Shown one piece after another: positions 27,346-36,738 of a stretch of DNA of 64,000 nt (position 1 is its first letter; the number at the start of each line of letters is the position of its first letter). Where the stretch lies: assembly GCA_963714065.1 (NCBI GenBank), contig OY970226.1, positions 744,001 to 808,000 of the forward strand, given 5' to 3'. Under the pieces are notes generated by a model. That model saw only the letters and a list, made by a program, of their open reading frames with translations. It was not told where the DNA came from and did no database searches. A program made the translations under genes and the position numbers. The stretch comes from JAZKID01 sp963714065. GTDB taxonomy: Bacteria; Pseudomonadota; Alphaproteobacteria; Rhizobiales; UBA4765.

Positions 27346-29478
27346 TCACTCATTCACCCTTAGCAATTTCCCCAACAACTGCCCCGCCGCCTCAACAATA
27401 ACAGTGCCTGACGGAAAAAGCGCGGCGGCGCCCATTTGCAAAAGCGCTTCGCGGTCGGAGGGCGGAATAACGCCGCCGATCACGATCATGATATCGGGAC
27501 GGTCCAGTATTTTTAAAGCTTCGCGCAGCTCCGGCACCAGCGTAAGATGCCCCGCCGCCAATGTCGAAATGCCGATGATATGTACATCGTTTTCGACCGC
27601 GAGTTTTGCGGCTTCCTGTGGGGTTTGAAACAATGGGCCAATATCGACATCGAAGCCAAGATCGGCAAAGGCCGAGGCGATCACTTTCTGGCCGCGGTCG
27701 TGCCCGTCCTGTCCGATTTTCGCAACCAGAATGCGCGGGCTCCGCCCTTCGCGCGCGCTGAAAGCCTCGATGCGTTTTTCAAGCAGGTTGAGCGCTTCCG
27801 CATCGATGTTCAGTTCCTTGCGGTAAACGCCGTGCACGCCCTTGATCTCGGCCTTGTAGCGACCGAAAACTTGCTCTAACGCCGCCGAGATTTCGCCCAC
27901 CGTTGCCTGCGCACGCGCCGCATCGATGGACAGCGCGAGCAGATTACCATTGCCGCGGGCGCCTTCGGTTAATGCGCCGAGCGCTGCGTCTACCTTTTTC
28001 TGATCGCGCGAGGCTTTCAGTTTTTTCAACTTCCCGATCTGAAGCAAGCGCACGGCGGCGTTGTCGACTTTCAGCAAATCCAGCTCTTGCTCATTCTGCA
28101 CACGATATTTATTGACGCCGACCAGAATTTGCTCACCCCCATCGATACGCGCTTGCGTTTTCGCCGCTGCTTCCTCGATGCGGAGTTTCGGCAGACCGGA
28201 TTCGATGGCTCGCGCCATGCCACCGCGTTTTTCGATTTCGTCGATATGGATCAGCGCGCGCTCTGCCAGATCGTGCGTCAGACGTTCGACATAATAGGAA
28301 CCGCCCCAGGGGTCGGCGGGGCTAAGCGTTTCGGATTCATGCATCAGCACAAGCTGCGTGTTGCGGGCGATGCGCGCGGAAAAATCGGAGGGCAGCGCCA
28401 TCGCCTCGTCCAGCGCATTGGTATGCAGCGATTGCGTATGACCCTGCGTCGCAGCCATCGCCTGGATTGCCGTGCGCATCACATTATTAAACGGGTCCTG
28501 CGCGGTAAGCGACCAGCCGGAAGTCTGGCAATGCGTGCGCAAGGAAAGCGAGCGCGCATCCTGCGGCTTAAACTGTTTCACCAGCTTCGCCCATAACAGC
28601 CTAGCCGCGCGCAGCTTCGCCACTTCCATGAAAAAATTCATGCCGATGCCGAAAAAGAAGGAAAGGCGCGGCGCGAAATCGTCGATCTTCAAACCGGCGG
28701 CCAGCCCGGCACGGATATATTCCACGCCGTCCGCCAAAGTGTAGGCAAGCTCAAGATCGGCACCGGCGCCAGCTTCCTGCATGTGATAGCCGGAAATCGA
28801 AATCGAATTGAATTTCGGCATGTGCTGCACGGTATAGGAAAAAATATCCGAAACGATGCGCATGCTGGGCGCGGGCGGGTAAATATAGGTGTTGCGCACC
28901 ATGAATTCTTTCAGGATGTCGTTCTGAATAGTGCCTGCGAGCTGCGCAGGCTTTACGCCCTGCTCTTCCGCAGCGACGATATAGAGTGCCAGGATCGGCA
29001 GCACCGCGCCGTTCATGGTCATCGACACGCTCATCTGGTCGAGCGGAATACCGTCGAACAGCGTGCGCATGTCGATAATGCTGTCGATAGCCACGCCCGC
29101 CATGCCGACATCGCCAACGACGCGCGGATGATCTGAATCATAGCCGCGATGCGTGGCGAGATCGAAAGCGACGGACAAGCCTTTCTGCCCTCCGCTAAGA
29201 TTGCGCTTGTAAAACGCGTTGCTTTCTTCCGCGGTGGAGAAGCCCGCATATTGGCGGATCGTCCACGGATTTGCCGCATACATTGCCGGGTAAGGTCCGC
29301 GCAAAAACGGCGGCAGGCCGGGCATGGTACGAACAAAATCGAGCCCTGCGATATCGTCATGCGAATAGGCAGGCTTGATAGCAATGCCTTCAGGCGTGAG
29401 CCAATCCCTCCTTCCCTCTTGCGGCGAAGATGTCGGATGAGATTCAAAATCTATCTTCGCAAAATCCGGCAGGCTCAT
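27346..29478 (-). CDS. scpA: Methylmalonyl-CoA mutase, large (catalytic) subunit
   Basis: 710 residues from this start. The TIM-barrel substrate part includes RGPYPAMYAANPWTIRQYAG, RTHCQTSGWSLTAQDPFNNV and QSLHTNALDEAMALPSDFSA. The C-terminal cobalamin-binding domain has the DxHxxG motif in KIGQDGHDRGQKV and GGVIPPSD. It interconverts (R)-methylmalonyl-CoA and succinyl-CoA. The ATG at 29478 overlaps the stop of the small-subunit gene as ATGA; a farther ATG at 29523 would extend into that gene and is unlikely. Confidence 0.96.
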   Translation of the reverse strand: MSLPDFAKIDFESHPTSSPQEGRRDWLTPEGIAIKPAYSHDDIAGLDFVRTMPGLPPFLRGPYPAMYAANPWTIRQYAGFSTAEESNAFYKRNLSGGQKGLSVAFDLATHRGYDSDHPRVVGDVGMAGVAIDSIIDMRTLFDGIPLDQMSVSMTMNGAVLPILALYIVAAEEQGVKPAQLAGTIQNDILKEFMVRNTYIYPPAPSMRIVSDIFSYTVQHMPKFNSISISGYHMQEAGAGADLELAYTLADGVEYIRAGLAAGLKIDDFAPRLSFFFGIGMNFFMEVAKLRAARLLWAKLVKQFKPQDARSLSLRTHCQTSGWSLTAQDPFNNVMRTAIQAMAATQGHTQSLHTNALDEAMALPSDFSARIARNTQLVLMHESETLSPADPWGGSYYVERLTHDLAERALIHIDEIEKRGGMARAIESGLPKLRIEEAAAKTQARIDGGEQILVGVNKYRVQNEQELDLLKVDNAAVRLLQIGKLKKLKASRDQKKVDAALGALTEGARGNGNLLALSIDAARAQATVGEISAALEQVFGRYKAEIKGVHGVYRKELNIDAEALNLLEKRIEAFSAREGRSPRILVAKIGQDGHDRGQKVIASAFADLGFDVDIGPLFQTPQEAAKLAVENDVHIIGISTLAAGHLTLVPELREALKILDRPDIMIVIGGVIPPSDREALLQMGAAALFPSGTVIVEAAGQLLGKLLRVNE

Positions 29479-30863
29479 GCGGCAGCCTCTTTTTCGTTTT
29501 CGAATTCCTGCGCTTCGCGCCACAGATTTAACGCAGCCGCGGAAGGTTGCGGTTGCGGCGGCATTTTTTTGAGCACGCTCACATCTTGCGGAGCCGTATC
29601 GGCAAAAGCGGTAATGCCGACAATCTCCTTTTCATGCGCGCGGCGAGCATGGGATCGCACCTCGCGTTTTTCGGCGATGGCGCGCTGGATCTCTCCCGCC
29701 CGCAAAGCCTTCAGCAATCCACCCTGTTTTTCGATGTCCTGGAAGATTGCCCATGCACTTTGCGCAAACTGCAAAGTGAATTCTTCCACATAGGCCGAGC
29801 CGTTCGCCGCATCGCGCGCCTTTGCTGCATGCGATTCATCGCGAAGGAGATTCAAAGTATTGCGAGCCATGCGCCGCGCAAACGCATCGGGCAGGCCCAG
29901 TGCTGCGGTGAAGGGCAGCACGGTGATTTTTTCCGCGCCGCCGATAATGGCCGCGAAAGCCGCAAGCGTATTGCGCATGAGATTGGTATGCGGATCTCTC
30001 AAAGTCAGCATGCGGAAGGAAGTTTCGGCGGACAGATGCACATCTTGCAGCTTGCCCGCAACAACTTCGCAAAAGCGCGCCCAAAGCAGGCGCATCGCGC
30101 GCAGCTTGGCAATGGAAATGAATTGCCGCGCATCGGTAGCCAGCAATAACGAGAAACGGTTCAGACTTTCGGTAGCCTGCAAGCCATGCGCTTCCATCAG
30201 GCGCAGATTTTCGACGGCACTGCTAAGCGCCAGCGCCAGTTCCTGCGCGTCCGATGCGCCGGCATTATGATAAAGCCGCGCATCGATAACGAAGCCGGCA
30301 CCTTTCGGTTTGTACTTTGCCAGAAGTTCGAGTGCTTCGGAAAACCGTTTCTGTAAATGATCGAATGTCCCGCGCAGGGTGGCAGCGCCAAGAAAATCGA
30401 ACCCCGGATGTATTCCGGCAAAACCCGCCTGCAAGAAAGCGCCCGTCAGCTCAAGATTATTTCCCGTTTCCAGCCGCGCGGAAATTTTATTTACGGGAAG
30501 GCCGTCGAGAAAGCGTTTTACATCTTCTGCGTTTTTCAGCTCGATGCCGAATGCCTGCGCGTGCGCGCCCTGCGCCGTAATGATCAGCCCGCCGCAACCA
30601 TTTTCTACATCATCCTGCGCCTGCGCGCGCGCCTCAACAATATCGGGCAGATCGATGCGCGGACGCGCTAGAAAACCCTGGTTGGCGGGAGCGAGAGCCG
30701 GATGCGCGCGATCGCCCGGCACGTATAAAGTGCGAACGGGGATCCCGTCATCGGTTTTCTTCTCGAGCTCGGCAACATCGCCCCCTTTCAGGGATTTTCT
30801 TGCCGCCTCGCGCCAATCATCAAAAGAAGGCGCTGGATCATCTCCGGCAAGATCCGCATTCAT
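29475..30863 (-). CDS. mutA: Methylmalonyl-CoA mutase, small subunit
   Basis: 462 residues, homologous to the large subunit barrel but diverged (RTLYVPGDRAHPALAPANQG, ETSFRMLTLRDPHTNLMRNT, LGLPDAFARRMARNTLNLLR). It is shorter than the large subunit and shows no clear cobalamin DxHxxG motif, as expected of the non-catalytic partner. It is translationally coupled to the large subunit through ATGA and begins 2 nt after a DUF2267-like gene. Confidence 0.92.
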   Translation of the reverse strand: MNADLAGDDPAPSFDDWREAARKSLKGGDVAELEKKTDDGIPVRTLYVPGDRAHPALAPANQGFLARPRIDLPDIVEARAQAQDDVENGCGGLIITAQGAHAQAFGIELKNAEDVKRFLDGLPVNKISARLETGNNLELTGAFLQAGFAGIHPGFDFLGAATLRGTFDHLQKRFSEALELLAKYKPKGAGFVIDARLYHNAGASDAQELALALSSAVENLRLMEAHGLQATESLNRFSLLLATDARQFISIAKLRAMRLLWARFCEVVAGKLQDVHLSAETSFRMLTLRDPHTNLMRNTLAAFAAIIGGAEKITVLPFTAALGLPDAFARRMARNTLNLLRDESHAAKARDAANGSAYVEEFTLQFAQSAWAIFQDIEKQGGLLKALRAGEIQRAIAEKREVRSHARRAHEKEIVGITAFADTAPQDVSVLKKMPPQPQPSAAALNLWREAQEFENEKEAAA

Positions 30864-30865
30864 CG

Positions 30866-31246
30866 TCAGGCGGCGAATTGCGACAGACCGGGAATTTCGG
30901 CAACAAGCTTGCCCATGGTTTCCTCGCCGGCATATTTTTTGCCGAGCACAAAAACCTCGCGGCTGAATTTCTGTACCTGCGACATATTGAGGCCCAGACC
31001 CATCAGCTTCGTGCCGACCGCCATGATACCGCCGCCGAACGCGCCCATCATGCTGCCCAAAGCACCGCCCTCGCCTTCGGCTTCCGCCATCAGCGCCTCA
31101 GCCTCGGGGAATGTATCCATCAGCTTTTGTACAGCATCGGGCGGGCCTTCTTTTTTCAGGAATGCGAGGATGATACCTGCGGCCTTGCGCGCGGTTTCCT
31201 CGCCGATGCCGACGGAAGTTGCAAGAGTTGAAATGGCTTCGTTCAT
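30866..31246 (-). CDS. DUF2267-like conserved protein
   Basis: 126 residues. The N-terminal helix (IGEETARKAAGIILAFLKKE) and the Gly/Met-rich middle (GALGSMMGAFGGGIMAVGTK) followed by a helix ending VAEIPGLSQFA are typical of small alphaproteobacterial proteins grouped with DUF2267. Role unknown. It is the first gene of an operon with the methylmalonyl-CoA mutase subunits (2-nt gap). Confidence 0.75.
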   Translation of the reverse strand: MNEAISTLATSVGIGEETARKAAGIILAFLKKEGPPDAVQKLMDTFPEAEALMAEAEGEGGALGSMMGAFGGGIMAVGTKLMGLGLNMSQVQKFSREVFVLGKKYAGEETMGKLVAEIPGLSQFAA

Positions 31247-31350
31247 GCGGCTTTCCCCTAAGATGACTTGTTTATAGCGTTACGGTTAAGCTTAGGCAAA
31301 TGCGGCAGTCGCCGCTTTCCTTTTTTGTTCAGGCATCCTAAAAGCTTTTC

Positions 31351-32697
31351 ATGACCCGTAAATTCTTCGGCACCGACGGTATCAGAGGCAAGGCCAATAG
31401 CGGCAAGCTGACGCCAGACCTCGCGTTGAAAGTGGGCATGAGCGCGGGCCTGAGCTTCAGGAAACGCGGGCAGGAGCGCCATTCCGTGCTGATCGGCAAG
31501 GATACGCGCCTGTCCTGCTACATGATCGAGCAGGCGCTTACCGCAGGCTTTCTCTCGGTCGGCATGGACGTGCTGCTGGTCGGCCCGATGCCGACGCCGG
31601 CCGTTGCGATGCTGACGCGCTCGATGCGCGCCGATCTCGGCGTGATGATTTCCGCTTCGCATAATCCTTATCACGACAACGGCATCAAACTGTTCGGGCC
31701 GGACGGTTATAAACTGTCGGACGAGATGGAGATCGAGATCGAAAGCCTGATCGAATCCAATCTTCAGGCCGAACTTGCGGACGCGCCCCATCTCGGCCGC
31801 GCGAAAAGGGTGGAAGGCGTGCACGCCCGTTACACCGAATTCGCCAAACTCACTTTGCCGCGCAACATGGAGTTCAACGGCCTGCGCATTGTCGTCGATT
31901 GCGCGAATGGCGCCGCCTACAAGGTTGCGCCCGAAGTCTTGTGGGAACTCGGCGCGGAAGTGATCGCTATCGGCGACAAGCCGGACGGCTTCAACATCAA
32001 TTTCGAATGCGGCTCGACCGCGCCCGACGCGCTACGGACGAAAGTGCGCGAGATGCGCGCCGATATCGGCATTGCGCTCGACGGCGACGCCGACCGCGTA
32101 CTGATCGTCGACGAAAAAGGCGAAATCGTCGACGGCGACCAGCTGATGGCGGTGATCGCCCAATCCTGGTCCGAAGACGGACGGCTGTCGAAACCGGGCA
32201 TTGTTGCAACCGTCATGTCCAATCTTGGTCTCGAGCGTTATCTGAAAAGCATCGGCCTCGACCTCGTGCGCACGCAGGTAGGCGACCGCTACGTGCTCGA
32301 TCAGATGATCGCACATGGTTACAATGTGGGCGGCGAACAGTCCGGCCATATGATCCTCACCGATTATGCGACGACAGGCGACGGCCTCGTCACGGCTCTG
32401 CAAGTTCTGGCCGTGTTGAAAAAATCCGGCAAGCCGGTGTCGGAGATCTGCCACCGCTTCGAGCCGCTGCCGCAGATCCTGAAAAATGTCCGCGCCGCCA
32501 AGGCGAGATTAGACAGCAACGATGTCAAGCATGCCATCGACGCCGGCCGGAAAAAGCTCGAAGGTCTCGGCAGGCTCGTCATTCGTCCGTCCGGCACGGA
32601 ACCCGTGATCCGCGTGATGGCCGAGGGCGACGATCGCAAATTGATCGAATCGGTGGTCGAGGATATCTGCCAGATCCTGGCAAAAACGGCCGCGTGA
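31351..32697 (+). CDS. glmM: Phosphoglucosamine mutase
   Basis: 448 residues. The phosphoserine loop reads MISASHNPYHDNGIKLFG, the metal loop LDGDADRVLIVDEKG, the sugar-binding loop GGEQSGHMI and the phosphate-binding loop RPSGTEPVIRVM. These are the four GlmM signatures. It converts glucosamine-6-phosphate to glucosamine-1-phosphate for peptidoglycan and LPS precursors. Divergent from the DUF2267-mutase operon. Confidence 0.97.
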   Translation: MTRKFFGTDGIRGKANSGKLTPDLALKVGMSAGLSFRKRGQERHSVLIGKDTRLSCYMIEQALTAGFLSVGMDVLLVGPMPTPAVAMLTRSMRADLGVMISASHNPYHDNGIKLFGPDGYKLSDEMEIEIESLIESNLQAELADAPHLGRAKRVEGVHARYTEFAKLTLPRNMEFNGLRIVVDCANGAAYKVAPEVLWELGAEVIAIGDKPDGFNINFECGSTAPDALRTKVREMRADIGIALDGDADRVLIVDEKGEIVDGDQLMAVIAQSWSEDGRLSKPGIVATVMSNLGLERYLKSIGLDLVRTQVGDRYVLDQMIAHGYNVGGEQSGHMILTDYATTGDGLVTALQVLAVLKKSGKPVSEICHRFEPLPQILKNVRAAKARLDSNDVKHAIDAGRKKLEGLGRLVIRPSGTEPVIRVMAEGDDRKLIESVVEDICQILAKTAA

Positions 32698-32926
32698 TTT
32701 CTAAGCTTGCCCTGCGCCGCATTCACTGATGATCGGCGAGAAATACTTCAATCAATCAAAGATGATCTCTCCAAATTTAATGTTACGTTAAGTAAAACTA
32801 TTAATTAACCTTTAGGGTTAAAAAGTAACGTTAATCGCTCTTTAAACGTTTTCGCGCATAGTGGCCTGTGTGTGAATTCGTCCGGCGTTTTTTCAAGTCG
32901 GGTAGCAGAAGAGTAGAGAGACGAAG

Positions 32927-33796
32927 ATGATGAAAAGAGCAGTCCTCGCCGCAGGCGTTACGTTGTTAGTCTTTGGGTCGCAAGCTTTGGCCTCCGATCT
33001 GCCCTTCCCGCCCCCGATGCCGGAACCCATCCTTCCCCCCGTCGAAAGCAGCAATGGCGGCTGGTACCTGCGCGGCGATGTCGGTGTCGGCATGGAAAGC
33101 TATGACGGTTTCGAGTTCGATGTGCTCGATGCCGGCGCGCTCGACGGCTATTCGCTCATCCAAAAGAGCATGAACGACAAGACGATCATCGGCACCGGTC
33201 TCGGCTTTCAATGGAACGATTTCCTGCGCTTCGACGTGACCGGCGAATATCGCGCCGCCAATAACTGGGGCTTTACGCTGGCAAGCCCGCCCGTGGTAGG
33301 CGGCCTTCTGGACGGCCTGCAGGGGTTCAACGTCTACAGCGCCAATCATGCGGCCGCGGTCGGCCTCGTCAACGCCTATTACGATATCGGCGACTTCTGG
33401 GGCCTGATGCCCTTTATCGGCGGCGGCGCCGGTTTTGCCTATCATCGCGTGACGGGCTTCCACGACCTAGGCACCGGCATCAACTGCGATGCCAGCGGTT
33501 GCGGCTTCGGCATCGCCGAACCCGTCAGCAATACGACCTTTGCCTGGGCCGTCCACGCCGGCATGGATTATGAAGTCAACCAGAACCTGAAACTGGAAAT
33601 GAGCTATCGTTACCTCGACGAAGGCAACGCCAATGCGGGCACCGTGCTCTGCCTCAACACCGCCTTCTGCGGCGACGTTAATTACACGATCCGCGAGATT
33701 ACCTCGCACGATATGCGCATCGGCATGCGCTGGACCTTCGGCGGCCCCGAAGCGCCCCTGCCTCAGCCTGAAGAGCCGGTGATTCGCCGCTACTAG
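32927..33796 (+). CDS. Outer-membrane beta-barrel protein (Omp25-like)
   Basis: 289 residues. A signal peptide (MKRAVLAAGVTLLVFGSQALA) is followed by a Pro-rich stretch, then alternating amphipathic strands as in small eight-stranded barrels: GGWYLRGDVGVGMESYDG, TIIGTGLGFQWNDFLRFDVT, FAWAVHAGMDYEVNQNLKLE and a final HDMRIGMRWTFGG. The end is a Pro-rich tail rather than the classic terminal Phe. It probably anchors or stabilises the outer membrane. A strong terminator follows. Confidence 0.85.
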   Translation: MMKRAVLAAGVTLLVFGSQALASDLPFPPPMPEPILPPVESSNGGWYLRGDVGVGMESYDGFEFDVLDAGALDGYSLIQKSMNDKTIIGTGLGFQWNDFLRFDVTGEYRAANNWGFTLASPPVVGGLLDGLQGFNVYSANHAAAVGLVNAYYDIGDFWGLMPFIGGGAGFAYHRVTGFHDLGTGINCDASGCGFGIAEPVSNTTFAWAVHAGMDYEVNQNLKLEMSYRYLDEGNANAGTVLCLNTAFCGDVNYTIREITSHDMRIGMRWTFGGPEAPLPQPEEPVIRRY

Positions 33797-33816
33797 CTTA
33801 GCCTGACCTGAAATCT

Positions 33817-33846
33817 GAAAAGGCGGCCTCCGGGCCGCCTTTTTGT
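33817..33846 (+). terminator. Intrinsic terminator after omp gene
   Basis: Stem AGGCGGCC/GGCCGCCT (33821-33840) with a TCCG loop, followed by a T run. It isolates the outer-membrane gene from serC. Confidence 0.9.
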
Positions 33847-33895
33847 TTTCTTCTGTCTAAAGGCAGGATTTAAGCCTCCGGCACGCTTGACCGCA

Positions 33896-33968
33896 CAAAC
33901 ACGAACTCTTACGCCTTGTGACGGGACACCTTTCCCCAACGAAGGGCGTCCATCTGGAAGGATGGATT
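33896..33968 (+). promoter_or_regulatory. serC-type RNA leader
   Basis: The 70 nt before serC contain CTCTTACGCCTTGTGACGGG, a first hairpin (CCTT..AAGG, 33929-33945), and a second hairpin CCATC-TGGAAG-GATGG (33950-33965) that places the ribosome site in its loop, 3 nt before ATG. This layout, in front of a serC-serA pair in an alphaproteobacterium, matches the described serC leader motif. It probably regulates serine synthesis genes; the ligand or mechanism is not known to me. Confidence 0.7.
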
Positions 33969-35141
33969 ATGACAAACAAGCCTGATCAGCGGCCGAAACG
34001 TCCGCATTTTTCTTCCGGCCCCTGCGCCAAGCGCCCCGGCTGGTCCGTGAAAAAGCTCGATCTTGCGGCATTGGGCCGCTCGCATCGAAGCCCGCTTGGC
34101 AAGCGCAGGCTGAAAAGCATCCTCTCGCTGATGCGCGAAATCCTGGCGCTGCCGGCCGATTACAAAATCGGTATCGTGCCGGCATCCGATACGGGCGCGT
34201 TCGAAATGGCGCTGTGGTCGATGCTGGGCGCGCGCGGCGTGGACGTGCTGACTTTCGAGAGTTTCGGCCAGGGTTGGGCGTCGGATATTACCAAACATCT
34301 GAAAATCGAGGATTGCCGCGTGCTGGACGCGCCCTATGGCGAATTGCCGGATGTGCGCAAGGCGGACACAAAAACGCGTGACATCGTCTTCACATGGAAC
34401 GGCACCACCTCCGGCGTGCGCGTGCCGGATGCGGACTGGATTGCAGCCGAGCGGCAGGGCCTGACATTCTGTGACGCCACCTCGGCCGTTTTCGCGCAGG
34501 AGATCGACTGGTCGAAACTCGACGTGACGACCTTCTCCTGGCAGAAGGCGCTGGGCGGTGAAGCCGCGCACGGCGTTTTGATTTTAAGCCCGCGCGCCGT
34601 GCAGCGGCTCGAGACCTATACGCCGCCATGGCCGCTGCCGAAAATTTTCCGCCTGACCAAGCAGGCTAAGTTGATTGAAGGTATTTTCGAGGGCGAGACG
34701 ATCAACACGCCCTCCATGCTGTGCGTCGCCGATTTCGAGGATGCGCTGAACTGGGCGAAAGAGATCGGCGGCGGGCCCGCGCTGATCAAGCGCGCCGACG
34801 GCAATCTGCGCCTGCTGTCGCGCTGGGTGAAACATACGCCGTGGATCGATTTTCTTAGCCAGAAGCCAAAGCAGCGCTCCAACACCAGCGTGTGCCTGAA
34901 ATTCACCGACCCTGTCCTTGCCGGGCAAAGCGAGGACAAGCAGATCGAGTTCGTCAAGAAATTCTCCGACCTGCTGGAGAAAGAGAATATCGCCTTTGAT
35001 ATCAAGCATCATCGCGATGCGCCGCCCGGCCTTCGCATCTGGTGTGGCGCGACCGTAAACCGCCGCGACATCGGCGCATTGTTGCCCTGGCTGGAATGGG
35101 CCTACGCAACCGCGCGCATTGAACTGAAGATTGCGGCCTGA
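33969..35141 (+). CDS. serC: Phosphoserine aminotransferase
   Basis: 390 residues of the class V aminotransferase family, alphaproteobacterial form (start TNKPDQRPKRPHFSSGPCAK). The PLP-lysine lies in TFSWQKALGGEAAHGV, with DATSAVFAQEIDWSKLD ahead of it. It converts 3-phosphohydroxypyruvate and glutamate to phosphoserine. The ATG at 33969 follows the leader hairpin that exposes the ribosome site; an ATG at 33918 lies inside the leader and is not used. serA follows after 1 nt. Confidence 0.95.
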   Translation: MTNKPDQRPKRPHFSSGPCAKRPGWSVKKLDLAALGRSHRSPLGKRRLKSILSLMREILALPADYKIGIVPASDTGAFEMALWSMLGARGVDVLTFESFGQGWASDITKHLKIEDCRVLDAPYGELPDVRKADTKTRDIVFTWNGTTSGVRVPDADWIAAERQGLTFCDATSAVFAQEIDWSKLDVTTFSWQKALGGEAAHGVLILSPRAVQRLETYTPPWPLPKIFRLTKQAKLIEGIFEGETINTPSMLCVADFEDALNWAKEIGGGPALIKRADGNLRLLSRWVKHTPWIDFLSQKPKQRSNTSVCLKFTDPVLAGQSEDKQIEFVKKFSDLLEKENIAFDIKHHRDAPPGLRIWCGATVNRRDIGALLPWLEWAYATARIELKIAA

Positions 35142-35142
35142 C

Positions 35143-36738
35143 ATGCCTTCCGTTCTAATTTCAGATCAGCTTTCGCCTGCCGCTGTGGAAATTTTCAAGC
35201 AGCGCGGCATTGTGGCCGATGTCCGCACCGATCTCTCCAAGGAAGAACTCGAAAAAATCATCGGCAATTATGACGGGCTTGCTATCCGCTCGAGCACCAA
35301 GGTGACGTCGGCGCTACTGCAAAAGGCCGGCAGGCTGAAAGTCGTGGGCCGTGCCGGCATCGGTGTCGACAATGTCGATATTCCGGCGGCCAGCGCGCGC
35401 GGCGTGATTGTCATGAACACGCCTTACGGCAATTCGATCACCACGGCGGAACATGCCATTGCCATGATGTTCGCGCTCGCGCGCCAGTTGCCCGAGGCCG
35501 ACCTTTCGACGCGCGCGGGCAAATGGGAAAAAAGCCGCTTCATGGGCGTGGAGCTAACCGGCAAGACGCTCGGCATTATCGGCTGCGGCAATATCGGCGG
35601 CATTGTCGCCATGCGCGCCACCGGCCTGAAAATGCGTGTTGTGGCCTTCGATCCCTACCTGTCGCAGGAGCGGGCGCTGGAGCTTGGTGCGGAAAAGGTG
35701 GAACTCGACGAGCTCTTAGCGCGCGCCGACATCATCACGCTGCACACGCCGCTTACCGAGAACACACGCAATGTCCTGAACGCACAATCGCTGGCGAAAT
35801 GCCGCAAGGGCGTGCGTATCGTCAATTGCGCGCGTGGCGGACTGGTCGACGAGCAAGCCCTGTTCGATGCCCTGCAGGCGGGCCATGCGGCGGGTGCGGC
35901 GCTCGACGTATTTGCCGTGGAACCGGCGAAGGAAAATCCGCTGTTTAAATTGCCGAATGTGATCTGCACGCCGCATCTCGGCGCCTCGACCCTGGAAGCG
36001 CAGGAAAATGTCGCCCTGCAGATTGCCGACCAGATGGCCGAATATCTGCTGCGCGGCGCCATCACCAATGCCGTGAACTTCCCTTCAATTTCCGCCGAGG
36101 AAGCGCCGCGCCTGAAACCTTTCATCGATCTTTCCGAGAAACTGGGCTCGTTTCTCGGCCAGCTCACCGAAGCGCCGATTAAATCCATCCGCATCGAATA
36201 TGAAGGGCAGCTTGCGGGCATGAACACGCGCGCGCTGACGGCAGCCGCGATCACCGGCGTGCTCTCGCCCATGCACGAAGGCATCAATATGGTGAGCGCG
36301 CCGAGCGTTGCGCAGCAAAGCGGGATCGTCGTCGAGGAAGTCAAGCGCGACACGCGCGGCCAGTTCGAAAGCCTGTTACGTATTACGGTCGATGCAGAGG
36401 ACATGCAGCGCCACGCGGCGGGCACCGTGTTCCACGACGGCAAGCCGCGCCTTGTCGAAATCCGCGCCATTGCCATGGACGCGGAATTTTCACCCCACAT
36501 GCTTTATGTGCGCAATGCCGACAAGCCGGGCTTTATCGGCGCGTTCGGCTCATTGCTGGGACAGGCGGGCGTGAATATCGCCACATTGAATCTCGGCCGC
36601 GACAAACCGGGCGGCGATGCCATCACGCTGGTTGCGGTGGATGAGGCGATCTCGCCCGCTCTTTTGAAAGAGATCGAAAAAATTCCGCAGGTGAAACGGG
36701 CGAGGAAATTGTCGTTCGGCGTGGATGTACTCAGCTGA
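35143..36738 (+). CDS. serA: D-3-phosphoglycerate dehydrogenase
   Basis: 531 residues, the long form. NAD-binding fold with IIGCGNIGGIVAMRATG; active-site segments NCARGGLVDEQALFDALQAG and TPHLGASTLEAQENVA; then an allosteric substrate-binding domain (about 320-450) and a C-terminal ACT domain starting near LVEIRAIAMDAEFSPHML. First step of serine synthesis. It starts 1 nt after serC. Its 3' end overlaps the 3' end of hisS by 8 nt. Confidence 0.97.
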   Translation: MPSVLISDQLSPAAVEIFKQRGIVADVRTDLSKEELEKIIGNYDGLAIRSSTKVTSALLQKAGRLKVVGRAGIGVDNVDIPAASARGVIVMNTPYGNSITTAEHAIAMMFALARQLPEADLSTRAGKWEKSRFMGVELTGKTLGIIGCGNIGGIVAMRATGLKMRVVAFDPYLSQERALELGAEKVELDELLARADIITLHTPLTENTRNVLNAQSLAKCRKGVRIVNCARGGLVDEQALFDALQAGHAAGAALDVFAVEPAKENPLFKLPNVICTPHLGASTLEAQENVALQIADQMAEYLLRGAITNAVNFPSISAEEAPRLKPFIDLSEKLGSFLGQLTEAPIKSIRIEYEGQLAGMNTRALTAAAITGVLSPMHEGINMVSAPSVAQQSGIVVEEVKRDTRGQFESLLRITVDAEDMQRHAAGTVFHDGKPRLVEIRAIAMDAEFSPHMLYVRNADKPGFIGAFGSLLGQAGVNIATLNLGRDKPGGDAITLVAVDEAISPALLKEIEKIPQVKRARKLSFGVDVLS

